DNA of 64,000 bases. Source: Flaccisagitta enflata. Its lineage: Eukaryota; Chaetognatha; Sagittoidea; Aphragmophora. A program made the position numbers and the translations under genes. The stretch covers positions 5,890,001-5,954,000 of the forward strand of contig OZ231127.1 in assembly GCA_965153355.1 (NCBI GenBank). Direction: 5' to 3'. Within the stretch, counting starts at the first letter, position 1, and each line of letters starts with the position of its first letter. Below are positions 27,550-41,935 of this stretch, piece after piece. The notes below the pieces were generated by a model. It had not been told where the DNA came from. It did no database searches and saw only the letters and a list, made by a program, of their open reading frames with translations.

Positions 27550-28200
27550 CGCGAAAGAACGCGAATCTGCCACGAAAATCTTTTTTTTTTTTTTTTTTTT
27601 ATTCCTTCTCTTTTGACTCGCGTGAACCACCCAAGAGTGAAGAGAAATAATTGAAGGGGAAAAAAGAAATGAAAACAAAAGAAAACTAAAAAACAAAAGA
27701 AAACTAAAAAACAATACAAGGGGGGAAACGACGTTCTCTTGAAATAACAAAAATAACTATATCAAGGATGAAAGAATTCTCTGAGAAAGCTAACCGAGGG
27801 AGAAAAAGGAAACAACTAGAAACTTAAACGATTGGATTTAAAGAAAAGAAAAAGGAAAAGAAAACGATAACAGAGGGAAGAAAAAACAAAAACAGGCGCA
27901 CGCGGTATTTCGAAATCCAATTCTCACGTTGTAATTTTTTTTTTATGCGCCTTATCGTCTCAACGGACGCTTTTGGTCAGTCTGTCAGTTAGATGCTCAG
28001 CCTTATCATTTTGTTTTTATCAAAGAAGCAAGACCCTCATTCACTCGCTCTCTCAGTAAGTCAGTCTCTCCACCAGTCAGTCAGTCAGTCATTCAGTTAG
28101 TCATTTGTTCATTCATAGAGGGCGCATCGCTGCCCTTGTTTTCCTCTGTATTATTGCCGGATTTATTTCTCATATCAACATCTTTTCTTCTCTCGATGGT
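27550..28200. other. Gene-free stretch, A-rich
   Basis: A T20-class run at 27580-27601 and AAAACAAAAGAAAACT repeats around 27670-27712. No gene. Confidence 0.4.
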
Positions 28201-28211
28201 CCTTGTCATTT

Positions 28212-28273
28212 CTGTCGTCGTCGTCGTCGTCGTCGTCTCTTCCTTCCCGTCGTCGTCGTCGTCGTCGTCAGCG
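28212..28273. repeat. (GTC)n trinucleotide tracts
   Basis: Two short GTCGTC runs separated by TCTTCCTTCCC. Confidence 0.85.
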
Positions 28274-28419
28274 CCAACTCTACTGAATCGTCATCACCAT
28301 TGTCTTCGAACGCTCTTTCTTTCCTTTTTTTTCTCGATCGATCTTCAATGCCTTTATTCTGATGCTTTGTATTCGTCATGATCATGACCGGTTTGCGCGT
28401 TCTTTCTCGATGTGACCGT

Positions 28420-28423
<4 letters not shown>

Positions 28424-28467
<44 letters not shown>

Positions 28468-28540
28468 AAAAAGATTGAAAGGATATTACGATTTTCAATT
28501 AAACTTCTTGAATTAACTCTCTCCATTTTCTCGAGAATGT

Positions 28541-28634
<94 letters not shown>
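28424..28634. repeat. Facing microsatellites (GA)n and (CT)n
   Basis: (GA)n at 28425-28463 and (CT)n at 28545-28634 are complementary, so the 210-bp segment can fold as an inverted repeat. Confidence 0.95.
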
Positions 28635-28637
<3 letters not shown>

Positions 28638-28766
28638 GCTTGACATTCCACATGCCTTGTCGTCTTAGACCGGCTCTTGCCGTCTTTTCTCCTTAATGCT
28701 TGAGAAATTCCACTCAGCAATGAGGCCAAAAAAAGTTTTAACCAAGATTTGGATTCGTTGTAAATT

Positions 28767-28835
28767 TCTGCGTGCTACGCGACTCAACAAGTTGGCCGGT
28801 CGGTCCGTCCGTCGGTTGGTCAATCAGTGACGCTC
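28767..28835 (+). mobile_element. Fragment of hairpin/(GTCY)n element
   Basis: GCGTGCTACGCGACTC followed by GGTCGGTCCGTCCGTCGG; the distal half is missing. It lies about 500 bp upstream of the cadherin start codon. Confidence 0.5.
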
Positions 28836-29328
28836 CTGCAGTTTTCACAGTCAATCTTTTTTGGATCTCATGAACTTTTTTTTTATTTTGTTCCTTTTCA
28901 GGTCTGCCAACTGCCAATGAAAATTTCTAGACGAATTTAAGGAACCAATGCCATTTAAAACAAAACGAAAAATCAATTGAAAAGGGAAAAGAAATCGATA
29001 TCCCAGGGACGACACCTATAAACCATATCTTCAATTAACTTCATCTAAGTGCAAATGATGTGACTAAAGATTTTATAAAAAGTTATAAAAATTTCATATC
29101 GTTTCCCATCTTCACTTTTCATAACGATAATTAACATAATAAAAGAAAAAATCACGAACGAAACACAAATTGAAAAAAAAGTCTTTGAAAAAAAACAAAA
29201 GAATGAAACCTCTAAAACTATTACGGCTCCCTTCTCGCTCTTCTTCAATTCCATCAATATCTCGCTCTTCTTCGATAACAACAGCAACAACAACAAAATC
29301 AACAACAAAGACAACAACAACAACAAAA

Positions 29329-32499
<3,171 letters not shown>

Positions 32500-32506
32500 C
32501 CGCAGT

Positions 32507-32509
<3 letters not shown>

Positions 32510-32548
<39 letters not shown>
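32510..32548. repeat. Microsatellite (GA)n in the cadherin 3' UTR
   Basis: Starts 11 bases after the stop codon; expected to be transcribed in the mRNA. Confidence 0.95.
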
Positions 32549-32551
<3 letters not shown>

Positions 32552-32670
32552 GACAGAATATATCTACTAAAGATATTCTACCACGTTCCCCGCGATTATT
32601 CATGTGGATCTCGACGCCACCCAAAAAATCTTCAGCTTCATCCAAAAAAAATTGAAACGGAAACAAAACA

Positions 32671-32676
32671 AATAAA
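32671..32676 (+). terminator. Candidate poly(A) signal AATAAA for the cadherin gene
   Basis: AATAAA about 170 bases after the stop codon. A second AATAAA lies at 32869-32874. Either could direct cleavage; the sequence alone does not decide. Confidence 0.5.
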
Positions 32677-32879
32677 AACAATTCTTGCGATGAAAAACAA
32701 TCTGAAGATGGGCGGGTTTCTTGATTAACGCATGATTAAATATTATAAATCAATTTTAAACAAAGTGATTAGAACCAATTTACATGTTGTTTCAACGCGC
32801 TGTACTTTTTGTCCCGCCATCCAATGGAAGTAAAACGAGGAACATGTCTAGCAGAATTGTTGTCACGAAATAAAGACGC

Positions 32880-34077
32880 TTACACACTCAAAAAACCGTC
32901 GGCAAAAACGTGAGACGAAACGTTCATTTTGAACGTTACATTAAGGCTATTTCTATGTTGCCATCGGACATAGTTCTTCACACAAACGGCCGTGTTCACC
33001 GGCTATTTTGCATCGTTTGATAGAGCGCTAATTATAGGGACGCTATTTGATGCCATTCCCTTCATACCCATCGCCCACGCCCATACCCATCATGCCCCAA
33101 AAGTGTCCCGCTTCCTTTTGACTTTTTCCCCGTGTTTTTTTTTCTTTTTTTGTCTCTTTTCATTTGCTGGTATATTTTGACTCTCATTTTCTATCGGAGG
33201 AAAATGACCGCGCGTTTATTTTCGATAAGAGTCCCCCCCCCTCACCAAAACCTTCATTCATGTTTCATTTGTTCTCATTCTGTTATCATGTCATGTCGTG
33301 TCCATGTCATGTCCATATTGCTATTTTAATTTGTGGCAACTTTCTTGTCTAACACGCTATGTCAACCAGAAGATTATGTCTGATTCAGTTGATGTCTAAC
33401 GCTTCGAATTCAATATTGGAATTTCTTCAATTTTTTTTATATTTTTCTCCACTCAGAAATTTGAAATTTTTTTCTTTTCCCATTACACATTCGATGAAAA
33501 TAAAACTTAAAAATATTGGCAACTAACGCTTTTTACATTTATTCTAAAAACAAAGTTTCTATTTGACTTGTGCCTGTAGATTTTAAATTAGCCACAAATG
33601 CCTTGAGTGCAGTATTATTACTTTGAATTTCACGATTCCTTCAATCGTTCGTTCATGCATTCATCATTCATCTATAGACACATCTATTCATTCATTCATT
33701 GATATGTGTCTATCCCATTGATGTCCAAGTCACCCAAACCCTCGTCCACTCATTTGTCCGACTTCATTGATGCAATGTATAAATTGTTTGTTTTTTTGAT
33801 ACATGAATTGTTTTGATGAATTCTCAACTTAGTCGTTGCGTTATTGAAAATGAGAAAAAAAGTCTCTCTGCCCTTTTTTTAATCTAATCCAATTTCAGTC
33901 ACACTCTCTGTCGCTTGAAATCATGAAATGATTATTTGAATTATAAATCACTCATACGAATGTTGGTTGGTTATTTTGCTATTACTAGTATGAATATTAT
34001 TGGTATAAGAAGTGTGTCACGAGTCAGAAACTGACAAGGACTGATTTGGTAGATTTGCAGATGGATTGCGCTTTGAA
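32880..34077. other. Gene-free stretch downstream of the cadherin
   Basis: AT-rich with short CATT/CATTCATT runs near 33640-33700. No gene, RNA or larger repeat is recognised. Confidence 0.45.
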
Positions 34078-34286
34078 AACAAGTGACAGGGGTCACAATA
34101 TCGTTGCGGACGGGTGGGCAGGGGCATTCAACCCTCATCCACACCCAACCTCCATCTCCATACACAAACATACACAAAAAAATATCAAAAATGCTCGTTT
34201 TAATATTTTCCAACTCTATCACCACATATGGACCAACGAACCGACGGATGGACAAAGCTTCTTATAGAGTTGCGTGCCCGCAACTA
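34078..34286 (-). mobile_element. Hairpin/(GTCY)n element, GTTGCG subfamily
   Basis: Minus strand: AGTTGCGGGCACGCAACTC, TATAAGAAGCTTTGTCC, interior, GCCCCTGCCCACC, CGTCCGCAACGATATTGTGA, CACTTGTT. Length ~209 bp and intact at both ends. Confidence 0.85.
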
Positions 34287-34435
34287 AACAGTGGCTTAGT
34301 AACCAAATGATGATTACCTGATGATGGTTATGAAGATTGGAAAAAGTCAAAAGTTGAAAATTATAAATCAGGTATTCCATTTTTGATTATGGGCACTTGA
34401 GAAGTGTGTGCCATTTTCTGCTTAGCATGAAGCAT

Positions 34436-35015
34436 GCTTTTTGGGCAGCGGCCCCGAAGGGGCCAATGACCTATGCTTTCACACATAGGGGAAATTTCTC
34501 CTCCTCCTTCTTCTCCTCCTCCTTCTTCTTCTCCTCCTTCTCCTTCTTCTCCGTCCCCCCCCCCCCTCAAGGCCCAAATCCTAGTCTCGAGACCCAAATC
34601 CTAGCTTTGAGGCTCAAATCCCCGCTTCGAAGCTCAAATCCCAGCCTTGAGGCTCAAATCTCAGTCTCCAGGCTAAAATCCCAGCCTCAAGGCTCAAATC
34701 CCAGTCTCAAGGCACAAATCGCTGCCTTGAAGCTCAAATACCTGCCCCAAAGCTCAAATCCCAACCTCAATGCTAAAATCCCAGCCTCGAAGCTCAAATC
34801 TCAGCCTTGAAGCTGAAATCCCAGCCTCGAAGCTCAAATCCCAGCCTCAAGCTCCTAATCCAATTTCAAGCCTCAAGGCCCTAATTCCATCCTTGAGGCC
34901 CAAATAAAAACAGCATAGGTCATCGGCTCCTTCGGGGCCGCTGCCCCTCTAACCATCTCACACCAACATACACTCACATAGGGGCAACGGGTACCGCTGA
35001 CCATCTAACGCTTTT
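34436..35015. repeat. Polypyrimidine foldback element, copy 3
   Basis: GGGCAGCGGCCCCGAAGGGG, GACCTATGCTTTCACAC and a CTCCTTCTTCTC tract open it. The interior has about 18 copies of a 15-17-base unit (GGCTCAAATCCCAGCCTC type). The right end has CATAGGTCATCGGCTCC, TTCGGGGCCGCTGCCC and the tail GGGTACCGCTGACCATC. The right-hand polypurine arm seen in the other two copies is missing. Confidence 0.85.
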
Positions 35016-35026
35016 GCAACTATTTT

Positions 35027-35190
35027 TAGTTGCGGACACGCGACTCTACACCTTGCCGTGTCGGTCGGTAGGTCCGTCGGTCCGTCGGTCCGTCACATTT
35101 TTAAACTCCGAGCGGTTTTCGCATTACTGCTCCTGCCCAACCGTCCGCGACTGGATTGCCGTGCAGGGTGTCACAAAGTGCCCGAGCACG
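35027..35190 (+). mobile_element. Hairpin/(GTCY)n element
   Basis: TTTTTAGTTGCGGACACGCG then ACTCTACACC and GGTCCGTCGGTCCGTC. The distal arm is CCGTCCGCGACTGGATTG, followed by GCCGTGCAG. It is inserted directly against the tail of the foldback element. Confidence 0.75.
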
Positions 35191-35235
35191 CGAGCGGCGC
35201 TCGTAGGAAGCTAGCTTGGCTGGTAGGAAGCAAAG

Positions 35236-36000
35236 GGGGAAGGAATGAAAGAAAAAAAGAGGAAGAAGGAAAGAAGAAAAGGAAGGAAAAGGAAGGAAAG
35301 GAAAGAAAGAAAGAAAGAAAGGAAGGAAGGAAGGAAGGAAGGAAGAAGAAAGGCAAAAAAAGTGTTTCTCTTATTTGAAAAGGAAGGAAGGAGAGAAGGA
35401 AGGAAGGAAGGAAGGAAGGAAGGAAGGAAGGAAGGAAGGAAGGAAGGAAAGAAGAGAGGAAAGAAGGAAGGAAGGAAGAAGAAAGGCAGAAAAAGTTTTT
35501 TACTCTTGCTTGAAAAGGAAGGAAGGAGATAAGGAAGGAAGGAAGGAAGGAAAGAAGGGAGGAAAGAAGGAAGGAAGGAAGAAGAAAGGCAGAAAAAGTT
35601 GTTTTCTCTTGTTTGTAAAGGAAGGAAAGAAGGAAGAAATGAAAGCAGGAAGGAAGGAAGGAAGAAGGAAGGCAGAAAAAGTTTATTCTCTCTGTTTGTA
35701 AAGAAACAGAGGAAGGAAATAAGGAAAGAAAGGAAGGGAGGAAGGGAGGGAGGAAGGAAGAAAGGAAGAAGAAAAAGAAGAAAAAGAAAAAAAAGTTTTT
35801 TCCTCTTGTTTACATAGAAAGGAAAGGAAGAAGGAAGAAAGGAAAGAAGGAAGAGAGGAAGAAAGAAAGGAAGGAGGAAGAAAGGCAGAAAAAGTTTTTC
35901 TTCTCCTGTTTATAGAGAAAGGAGGGAAAGAACAAAGGAAGGAAGGAAAGAGAGGAGGAAGGAATTAAGGAAGAAGGATGGAAGGAAGGAGGATGAAAAA
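35236..36000. repeat. Composite (GGAA)n array, ~110-bp higher-order unit
   Basis: Purine runs of GGAA alternate with a conserved spacer (GAAAGGCAGAAAAAGTT, then CTCTTGTTTG and AAAGGAAGGAAG), about six or seven times. The Lys/Glu/Arg-rich frames are repeat translation. Confidence 0.9.
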
Positions 36001-36014
36001 CTAAATGCATTTTT

Positions 36015-36180
36015 TGTTGCGGACACGCAACTCTAAAAGAGGCTTTGTCCGTCCGTCGGTTGGTCGGTTGGTTGGTTGGTTGGTCAATCTGTAGAGGTGA
36101 TTGGGTCAAAAAGTGGAAAAACATGCATATCCGCCCTTTCCCACCCGTCCGCAACTGGTGGCTGTGTTTCCGGCCTTGTT
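36015..36180 (+). mobile_element. Hairpin/(GTCY)n element
   Basis: GTTGCGGACACGCAACTC, AAGAGGCTTTGTCCGTCCG, a GGTT run, then CCGTCCGCAACTGG and TCCGGCCTTGTT. A (GTTGCGGAC), A' (CGCAAC) and A'' (GTCCGCAAC) are intact. Confidence 0.85.
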
Positions 36181-36510
36181 TTCCTTCTGTATGTAAAGCC
36201 TTCTTAAATACGCTTGTTTGTTTAGATGAAATCCTAGTTCAAAAGAAAATCAAGCCTTAAAAATCTCAGCCTCAAGGCTCAAAGCCTCCGCCTTATGGCT
36301 CAAATCCCACCCTCGAGCAATGTCACTTTCTAATATCAAAAGCGCCTGGGGCGCTCATTTTAAAAAAACATGGAACATCATGTAACATAAGGTGTTCAAC
36401 ATGCGGTAATCATATGCATTTCCAGTAGGAAGGAACACATGGAGAAATTTTGCTCGTAGGAAGCAAAAAATTTTGTGACACCCTGTTGCCGTGTATCCGG
36501 CCTTGTTATT

Positions 36511-36590
36511 AGTCGCGTGCAAGCGACTCTTTAAATCGTTTTGTCCGTCGGTCCGTCCGCACGCGACTTGGTTAGCTGTGTATCCGGCTT
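36511..36590 (+). mobile_element. Minimal hairpin/(GTCY)n element, ~80 bp
   Basis: AGTCGCGTGCAAGCGACTC, a very short TTGTCCGTCGGTCCGTCC tract, then directly GCACGCGACTTGG and TATCCGGCTT. All three arm copies remain although the interior is nearly gone. It follows the GGCCTTGTT end of another copy at ~36470-36508. Confidence 0.75.
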
Positions 36591-36599
36591 GAGTGCATA

Positions 36600-37000
36600 G
36601 CAGGTCTGCTCATATCTTCCAAAACTTAGTCAAAACTAGTCCAAACTGGTCAAAAACTTGTCATAATGATTGAGCTGCAAGTTTTGTCCGAGCCTATGAG
36701 CATTAACGACAGTGAAGAGTGAACGACAGCTTGTTATTGAGAACTTTTGCTGGCAGACCTTTTGATTATGTTGCAGCGTGCAGCCCCGCTGCCCAGAAGG
36801 GAAGGGGGCATGTCGAAAGGTTTTGGAAGGTAAAGGAAGAAAAGGTCGCCCAAGGATAAGAAGGAAGAAAAAAAGAAGAAGAAGAGACAAGAGAAGGGAA
36901 AAAGATAAGGAAAAGAAAAAGAAAAGGAAAAGAAATGAATTTTAATAAAAGAAGAAAAAGGATTACAAAAATGAAGGAAGACAGAGGGCATTTCTTTTTT
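36600..37000. other. Gene-free stretch
   Basis: Short CAAAACTTAGT/CAAAACTAGTC repeats near 36620-36660 and an A/G-rich tract at 36830-36970. No gene. Confidence 0.4.
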
Positions 37001-37001
37001 T

Positions 37002-37228
37002 AGTTGAAGACATGCAATTCTATAAGAGGCTTTGTCCGTCCATCCGTTCGTCGATTGGTCTGTCGGCCGTTGGTCCGAGTCAAAAAGTAGGAAAACGAGT
37101 GTTATAGAAGTTTTTTGTGTTCGTGTCTGTGTTGGGAGGTTAGGCCAGGAGGGGTGTTGGGTGTGGATGGGGTATGCTGCCCCTGCCCACCCGTCCACAA
37201 CGATATTGTGACCCCGCGTCACTTGTTG
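37002..37228 (+). mobile_element. Hairpin/(GTCY)n element, GTTGCG subfamily (5' arm mutated)
   Basis: TAGTTGAAGACATGCAATTC has lost perfect pairing. Then come TATAAGAGGCTTTGTCCGTCC, GAGTCAAAAAGT, GTGGATGGGG, GCCCCTGCCCACC, CGTCCACAACGATATTGTGA and CACTTGTT. Confidence 0.8.
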
Positions 37229-37760
37229 AAGCCAATAAATAGAAATTTTCAAAATCGCATTTTGATAAAACACAGGCTCGGCAGACCAACAGTTGCATGC
37301 TCCGTTTTACAATTACACAACCACATATATGCAAACTCCATCGTTCCTTCCTTCCTTTCCTCTTTCTTCCCTCCTCACCTCCTTTCATTCATTCCTTCCT
37401 TCCTTCCTCCCTTCCTGCCAATTCTTCCTTCCTTTCCTCCTTTAGCTTTTGTTCCCTGGCATAGATTTGCTCTTTTCTTTGTCAGACATAGCCACCGCTG
37501 GTCCAAATGCATGCTGAGACACCTTTATCTTGAATATTTTTCTATAAAAGTAAAACAAATGCCACACTGTTATTGTCTCTCTTGGAGCTGCAGCGTGAAC
37601 AGTGTGTAGTAAGTGTGTGACGCACCATGTGATTATTTGTTAGAGAAGAAGATCAGGTGGTAATATGATTTCTATTTTTAAAACTATGTAGCAATGAAGC
37701 TGGTTAACACAAATCTTTTACAGAAATTTGAGCAACCGCTCTTTGCCGAATCCTGTTTTT

Positions 37761-37865
37761 GTTGCGGACACACAACTCTATAAGAGACTTTGTTTGTCCG
37801 TCGGTTTCCGTTGTTCCGTCCGTGACTATAAGTCGAAAGGTGGGAAAATGAGCGTACCAGTAATG
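37761..37865 (+). mobile_element. 5' part of a hairpin/(GTCY)n element
   Basis: GTTGCGGACACACAACTC, TATAAGAGACTTTG and GTCCGTCGG are present; the distal half is not. Confidence 0.6.
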
Positions 37866-37984
37866 GCGGCTGTCGCCGTGAGGAAAAAAGTCGTAAGCAT
37901 TGGTCACTTTTCACCATCTTCAGTCATTGAAATTTTGTTAGATCAAATCAAAAGCAATTGTATGTATTGACTGCACTGAAAATC

Positions 37985-38410
37985 AGAGAAAAATAGGACT
38001 GAGCCAAATGAGCTAGATGAGCTAAAACAATCAAAATGATTCAACAAGACAACCAGCTTTGCTCACTTACATGCTTTCTTGTATTTGCATGCTTAAATCA
38101 AAACATTAATTTATTCATCCTGTTTAAAATTAAAGAAAAAGCGCAAGCTTAATGAGCTAAATGAGCTAGAATACTTGAAAACGCCCTCGCAGATGAGCAG
38201 CTCTGCTCACTGACATGTTTTTTTATTCGCTTGCTTAAACAAGTTTGGAAATATTCATTCATTTATTATATTTGAAATCAGAAAGAACAGACTGAGCTAA
38301 GTGAGCTAAATGAGCTGAAATGCTCAAAAATACCCTTACAGATGAGCAGCTGTGCTCATAAACATATTTTCTTGTATTTGCATGCTCATGTAAACATAAA
38401 TACACTCCTT
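37985..38410. repeat. ~120-bp tandem repeat, three diverged copies
   Basis: Each copy has AATGAGCTA(A/G)ATGAGCT, GATGAGCAGCTCTGCTCA (absent or mutated in the first), CATG(C/T)TTTCTTGTATTTGC and a CATTCATTTATT-like end. The core AGCAGCTCTGCT is itself palindromic. Confidence 0.75.
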
Positions 38411-38699
38411 TATTGATCAAACACAAAATCGTAAAAAATTGAAAAAAATTTCATTCGAATTTTTCATAAATAAATCTTTAAAAAATCATAGCGCCAAAAG
38501 TATTTGTCGTAGAACATTCTGCTTGGCGCCAAATGAAAGAGAATTATCAAATTTACTTACCCTATCAATTTCATTGGAGGCCCCATTCGCCCCTAGGAGA
38601 GCCACAACTTTCGCATAAGAAAATGAAAACCCTGTTTCTCTCGAATATGTCAAAAAGTCGAAGACTGACTTCGACTTTTTTCCCGATTAGATGCTCTGT

Positions 38700-38810
38700 G
38701 TATGTGTTTGTGTGTAGGGGAGGGCATGGGGTGTGGATAGGGCCATAGGGGTTAGAAGCCCCTGCCCACCCGTCCGCAATGATATTGTGACCCCACGTCA
38801 CTTGTTGTAG
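38700..38810 (+). mobile_element. 3' part of a hairpin/(GTCY)n element
   Basis: GTGTGGATAGGG, GCCCCTGCCCACC, CGTCCGCAATGATATTGTGA, CACTTGTT: the distal half of the GTTGCG subfamily without a clear 5' hairpin. Confidence 0.65.
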
Positions 38811-38814
38811 CTGA

Positions 38815-39905
38815 AAAAGCAGGATTTCATTTATGTAAATCTTCACTTTCTCTAATCTCTATATACCCATGTAAATCTTAGTTCTTTGTCCAACAATTTT
38901 GGTCAAAGACTCGATAAAAATAGTAGATTCACTGTAACTCCCAAATTGGCCTTAATCATAAAATTGCTAGTGAACGTTCCATGGCATTTGTAGTCGCGGA
39001 CACGCTGTGTTGGTCCATCCGTCCGACTGTCGGTTGGTCCAGCCGTTGGTCCGTCCATCCGTCCGTCACAATTTTTTGATTGCGAGTGGCTTTTGTACAG
39101 ACATGCAGATTGTGGAAAAGCGGGAAGCGCCGCCTCTCGGAAGCAGGGTGACAGAGTCGGAAGATCTTACACTATGACCTCAGAAAAAAAAATGAAACTA
39201 TATTTTGTTTTAGATTTACACTGGATGAGTTGTCCCAAATTATTTCTTCATTGTATAATCTAAAAAATCGATGTTTTTTCCATCGTTCTACCATTTTTTA
39301 AAATTAACACAATGAAAATTGACTAGATTTTTCCATAAATATACCATTTTTCACCACATTCTGCTTGTCGGAATCTTGCGAGAAAAAAATTTGCTTCCCA
39401 GAAGCTTGGAAGAATTTCAATTTCTGCTTTTGTATAACTATTACTATTGTACTATTGTATTCTATTGTATTACTATTACTGCTCCTGCCCAGCCATCCGT
39501 GATTGGACTGCTGTTTATTGAATTAACTGGCCTTGTTCTGTTATGCATCTAGGAATGCAATCAACTTCTTTACATTTTGCCACTAAGTACGTGATACATA
39601 TTGTGCGCTAGGTATAACTAATCCTTTTCAGATTTCTATATTAAAGTTTGAGTAGGACTGAGAATTCTATTGTTGTTATAAAACTAGCAGTAATATATAC
39701 AAAGAAATACGCATATCAAACATCATTGATAGCCCCGGAGGCTGAAAAGTAATGTTAATATACTTTTATTTCTTATTTTTACTTCATTGATGCTTCTTAC
39801 ATACACAGAAGAAAAAAAACAGCCATGGACTCTTGAGTTAACTTCAGGAAAAATGAACCGATGACACTCATTATTATCATGCCTAAAAATAGAAAATAAC
39901 AAGGT
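38815..39905. other. Gene-free stretch
   Basis: Unique AT-rich sequence, plus a damaged element piece around 38992-39075 (GTAGTCGCGGACACGC, then GGTCC tracts). No coding signal. Confidence 0.4.
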
Positions 39906-39909
39906 TTTT

Positions 39910-40118
39910 AGTCGCGTGCACGCGACTCTACACCCCGCTTTGTCCGTCCGTCCGTCCGTCTGTCCGTTCGTCCATCACATGTTTACTTTTTTTATCAATT
40001 TTATTCCCTTATATCATCTTAAGTCATTTTAGAGTATATTAAGTCATTCTAAGTCATTCTAAGTCATGCCAGGTCATTTGGTAAGTCTCGCACGCGACTT
40101 TTAGGTGTTGGCCTTGTT
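39910..40118 (+). mobile_element. Hairpin/(GTCY)n element, GTCGCG subfamily
   Basis: AGTCGCGTGCACGCGACTC, CTTTG(TCCG)4, an interior of AAGTCATTCT-type 10-mers, then CTCGCACGCGACTTTTAGG and TTGGCCTTGTT. All three arms are perfect. Confidence 0.9.
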
Positions 40119-40324
40119 TTTTCTAAATCGTGTTTATAACAATTCTCCATCATAATTTTAGTTTTTTTCTCTTGTTTGATTTTAGTCGCAGACACGCGAC
40201 TCTACTCCTTGCTGTGTCGGTCGGTAGGTCAGACCGTCCCGTAACATTTTTAGTCGCGTGCACGCGACTCTACGACCCGCTCCGTTGGTCGGTCGGTTGG
40301 TCTGTCCGTCGGTCCGTAACACTT

Positions 40325-41215
40325 TGCTTTTTTGTGTCGTTTTTGTCATTTTGGGTCGTTTTGAGTTATTTTGAGTCATTTTTTGTTGTTCTTGGTTGTT
40401 TTTAGTCATTTTTGGTTGCTTTTAGTCATTTATGGTCATTTTTGATCATTTTTGTCACTTTGTTCATTTAAGTCATTTGTGTCGTTTTTGGGCATCTAAC
40501 GTAGTTTTAACTCATTTTAAGTCATTTTGTGATATTTCAGGTAATTTTTGGTCATTTAACATGGTTTTTTGGTATGTTTTGGTCATTTATGTTTGTTAGT
40601 TTCTTTGTTTTTGGTTTTGGTTTTTTGGTCTTTTGGTTTTTTGGTTTTTCATTTTTGGTTTTTTGGTTTTTTTTCGGTTTTTGGTTTCTTGGTTTTCAGT
40701 TTTTGCTTTTTGCTTTTTGCTTTTTGGTTTTTTGGGTTTGGTCATTTAACATGGTTTTTTATGTTTTGGTCATTTATGTTTTTGGTTTTGTTTTGGCTTT
40801 TGGTTTTTTGGTCTTTGTTTTTGGTCATTTATGGTTTTTTTTGGTATGTTTAGTCTTTTTTTTGGATAAAAGGTTCGTTTTTGGTTTTGGTGTTTTGGTT
40901 TTGGTTTTTGATTTTGTTTTGGTTTTGTTTTTTTTGGTTTGTTTTGGTTTTTGGTTTTTGTTTTATTTTTTGGTTTGATTTTTTTGGTTTTTTGGTATGT
41001 TTAGGTCTTGGTTTTTTGGATAATAGTTTGGTTTTTTTGGTTTTTTGGTTTTTTTAGTTTTTTGTTTTTTTGGTTTTTTGGTTTTTTGATTTTTTGATTT
41101 TTGTTTTTTGGTTTTTTGTTTTTTGGTTTTTTGATTTTTGATTTTTTTGGTTTTTTGGTTTCGTGGTTTGGTATGTTTTGGTCATTTATGTTTTTTGGTA
41201 TGTTTTGGTCATTTT
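40325..41215. repeat. TTTTGG-rich low-complexity block
   Basis: TTGGTCATTT, TTTGGTTTTTTGG and similar units without a fixed period. Phe/Leu/Val-rich frames are artefacts. Confidence 0.9.
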
Positions 41216-41221
41216 TGTCAT

Positions 41222-41935
41222 TTCAAGTCTGCTGGTTTAAGTTTGCTGGTTTAAGTCTGCTGATTTAAGTCTGCTGCTTTAAGTCAGCAGGTTTAGGTCT
41301 GCTGGTTTAAGTCTGCTGGTTTAAGTCTGCTGGTTTAAGTCTGTTGGTTTAAGTCTGCTGGTTTAAGTCGGCTGGTTTAAGTCGGCTGGTTTAAGTCGGC
41401 TGGTTTAAGTCGGCTGGTTTAAGTCGGCTGGTTTAAGTCGGCTGGTTTAAGTTGGCTGGTTTAAGTCGGCTGGTTTAAGTCTGCTGGTTCAAGTCTGCTG
41501 GTTTAAGTCTGCTGGTTTAAGTCTGCTGGTTTAAGTCTGCTGGTTTATGTCTGCTGGTTTTAGTCTGCTGGTTTTAGTCTGCTGGTTTTAGTCTGCTGGT
41601 TTAAGTCTGCTGGTTTAAGTCTGCTGGTTTAAGTTTAAATCTGCTGGTTTAAATCTGCTGGTTTAAGTCTGCTGGTTTAAGTCTGCTGGTTCAAGTCTGC
41701 TGGTTCAAGTCTGCTGGTTCAAGTCTGCTGGTTCAAGTCTGCTGGTTCAAGTCTGCTAGTTCAAGCTTGCTGGTTTAAGTCTGCTGGTTTAAGTCTGCTG
41801 GTTTAAGTCTGCTGGTTTAAGTCTGCTGGTTTAAGTCTGCTGGTTTAAGTCTGCTGGTTTAAGTCTGCTGGTTTAAGTCTGCTGGTTAAGGTCTGCTGGT
41901 TAAAGTCTGGTTTAAGTCTGATTTAGTCATTTTTC
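41222..41935. repeat. 14-bp tandem repeat CTGCTGGTTTAAGT, ~50 copies
   Basis: Regular 14-base period. A block of TCGGCTGGTTTAAG variants (~41368-41475) and a block of GGTTCAAG variants (~41690-41765) show local homogenisation. Confidence 0.95.

Noticed and set aside
29170-29328. Upstream in-frame ATG as the cadherin start
   Set aside because: It would add 53 basic and Ser/Thr-rich residues in front of a perfect signal peptide; the ATG at 29329 has better context.
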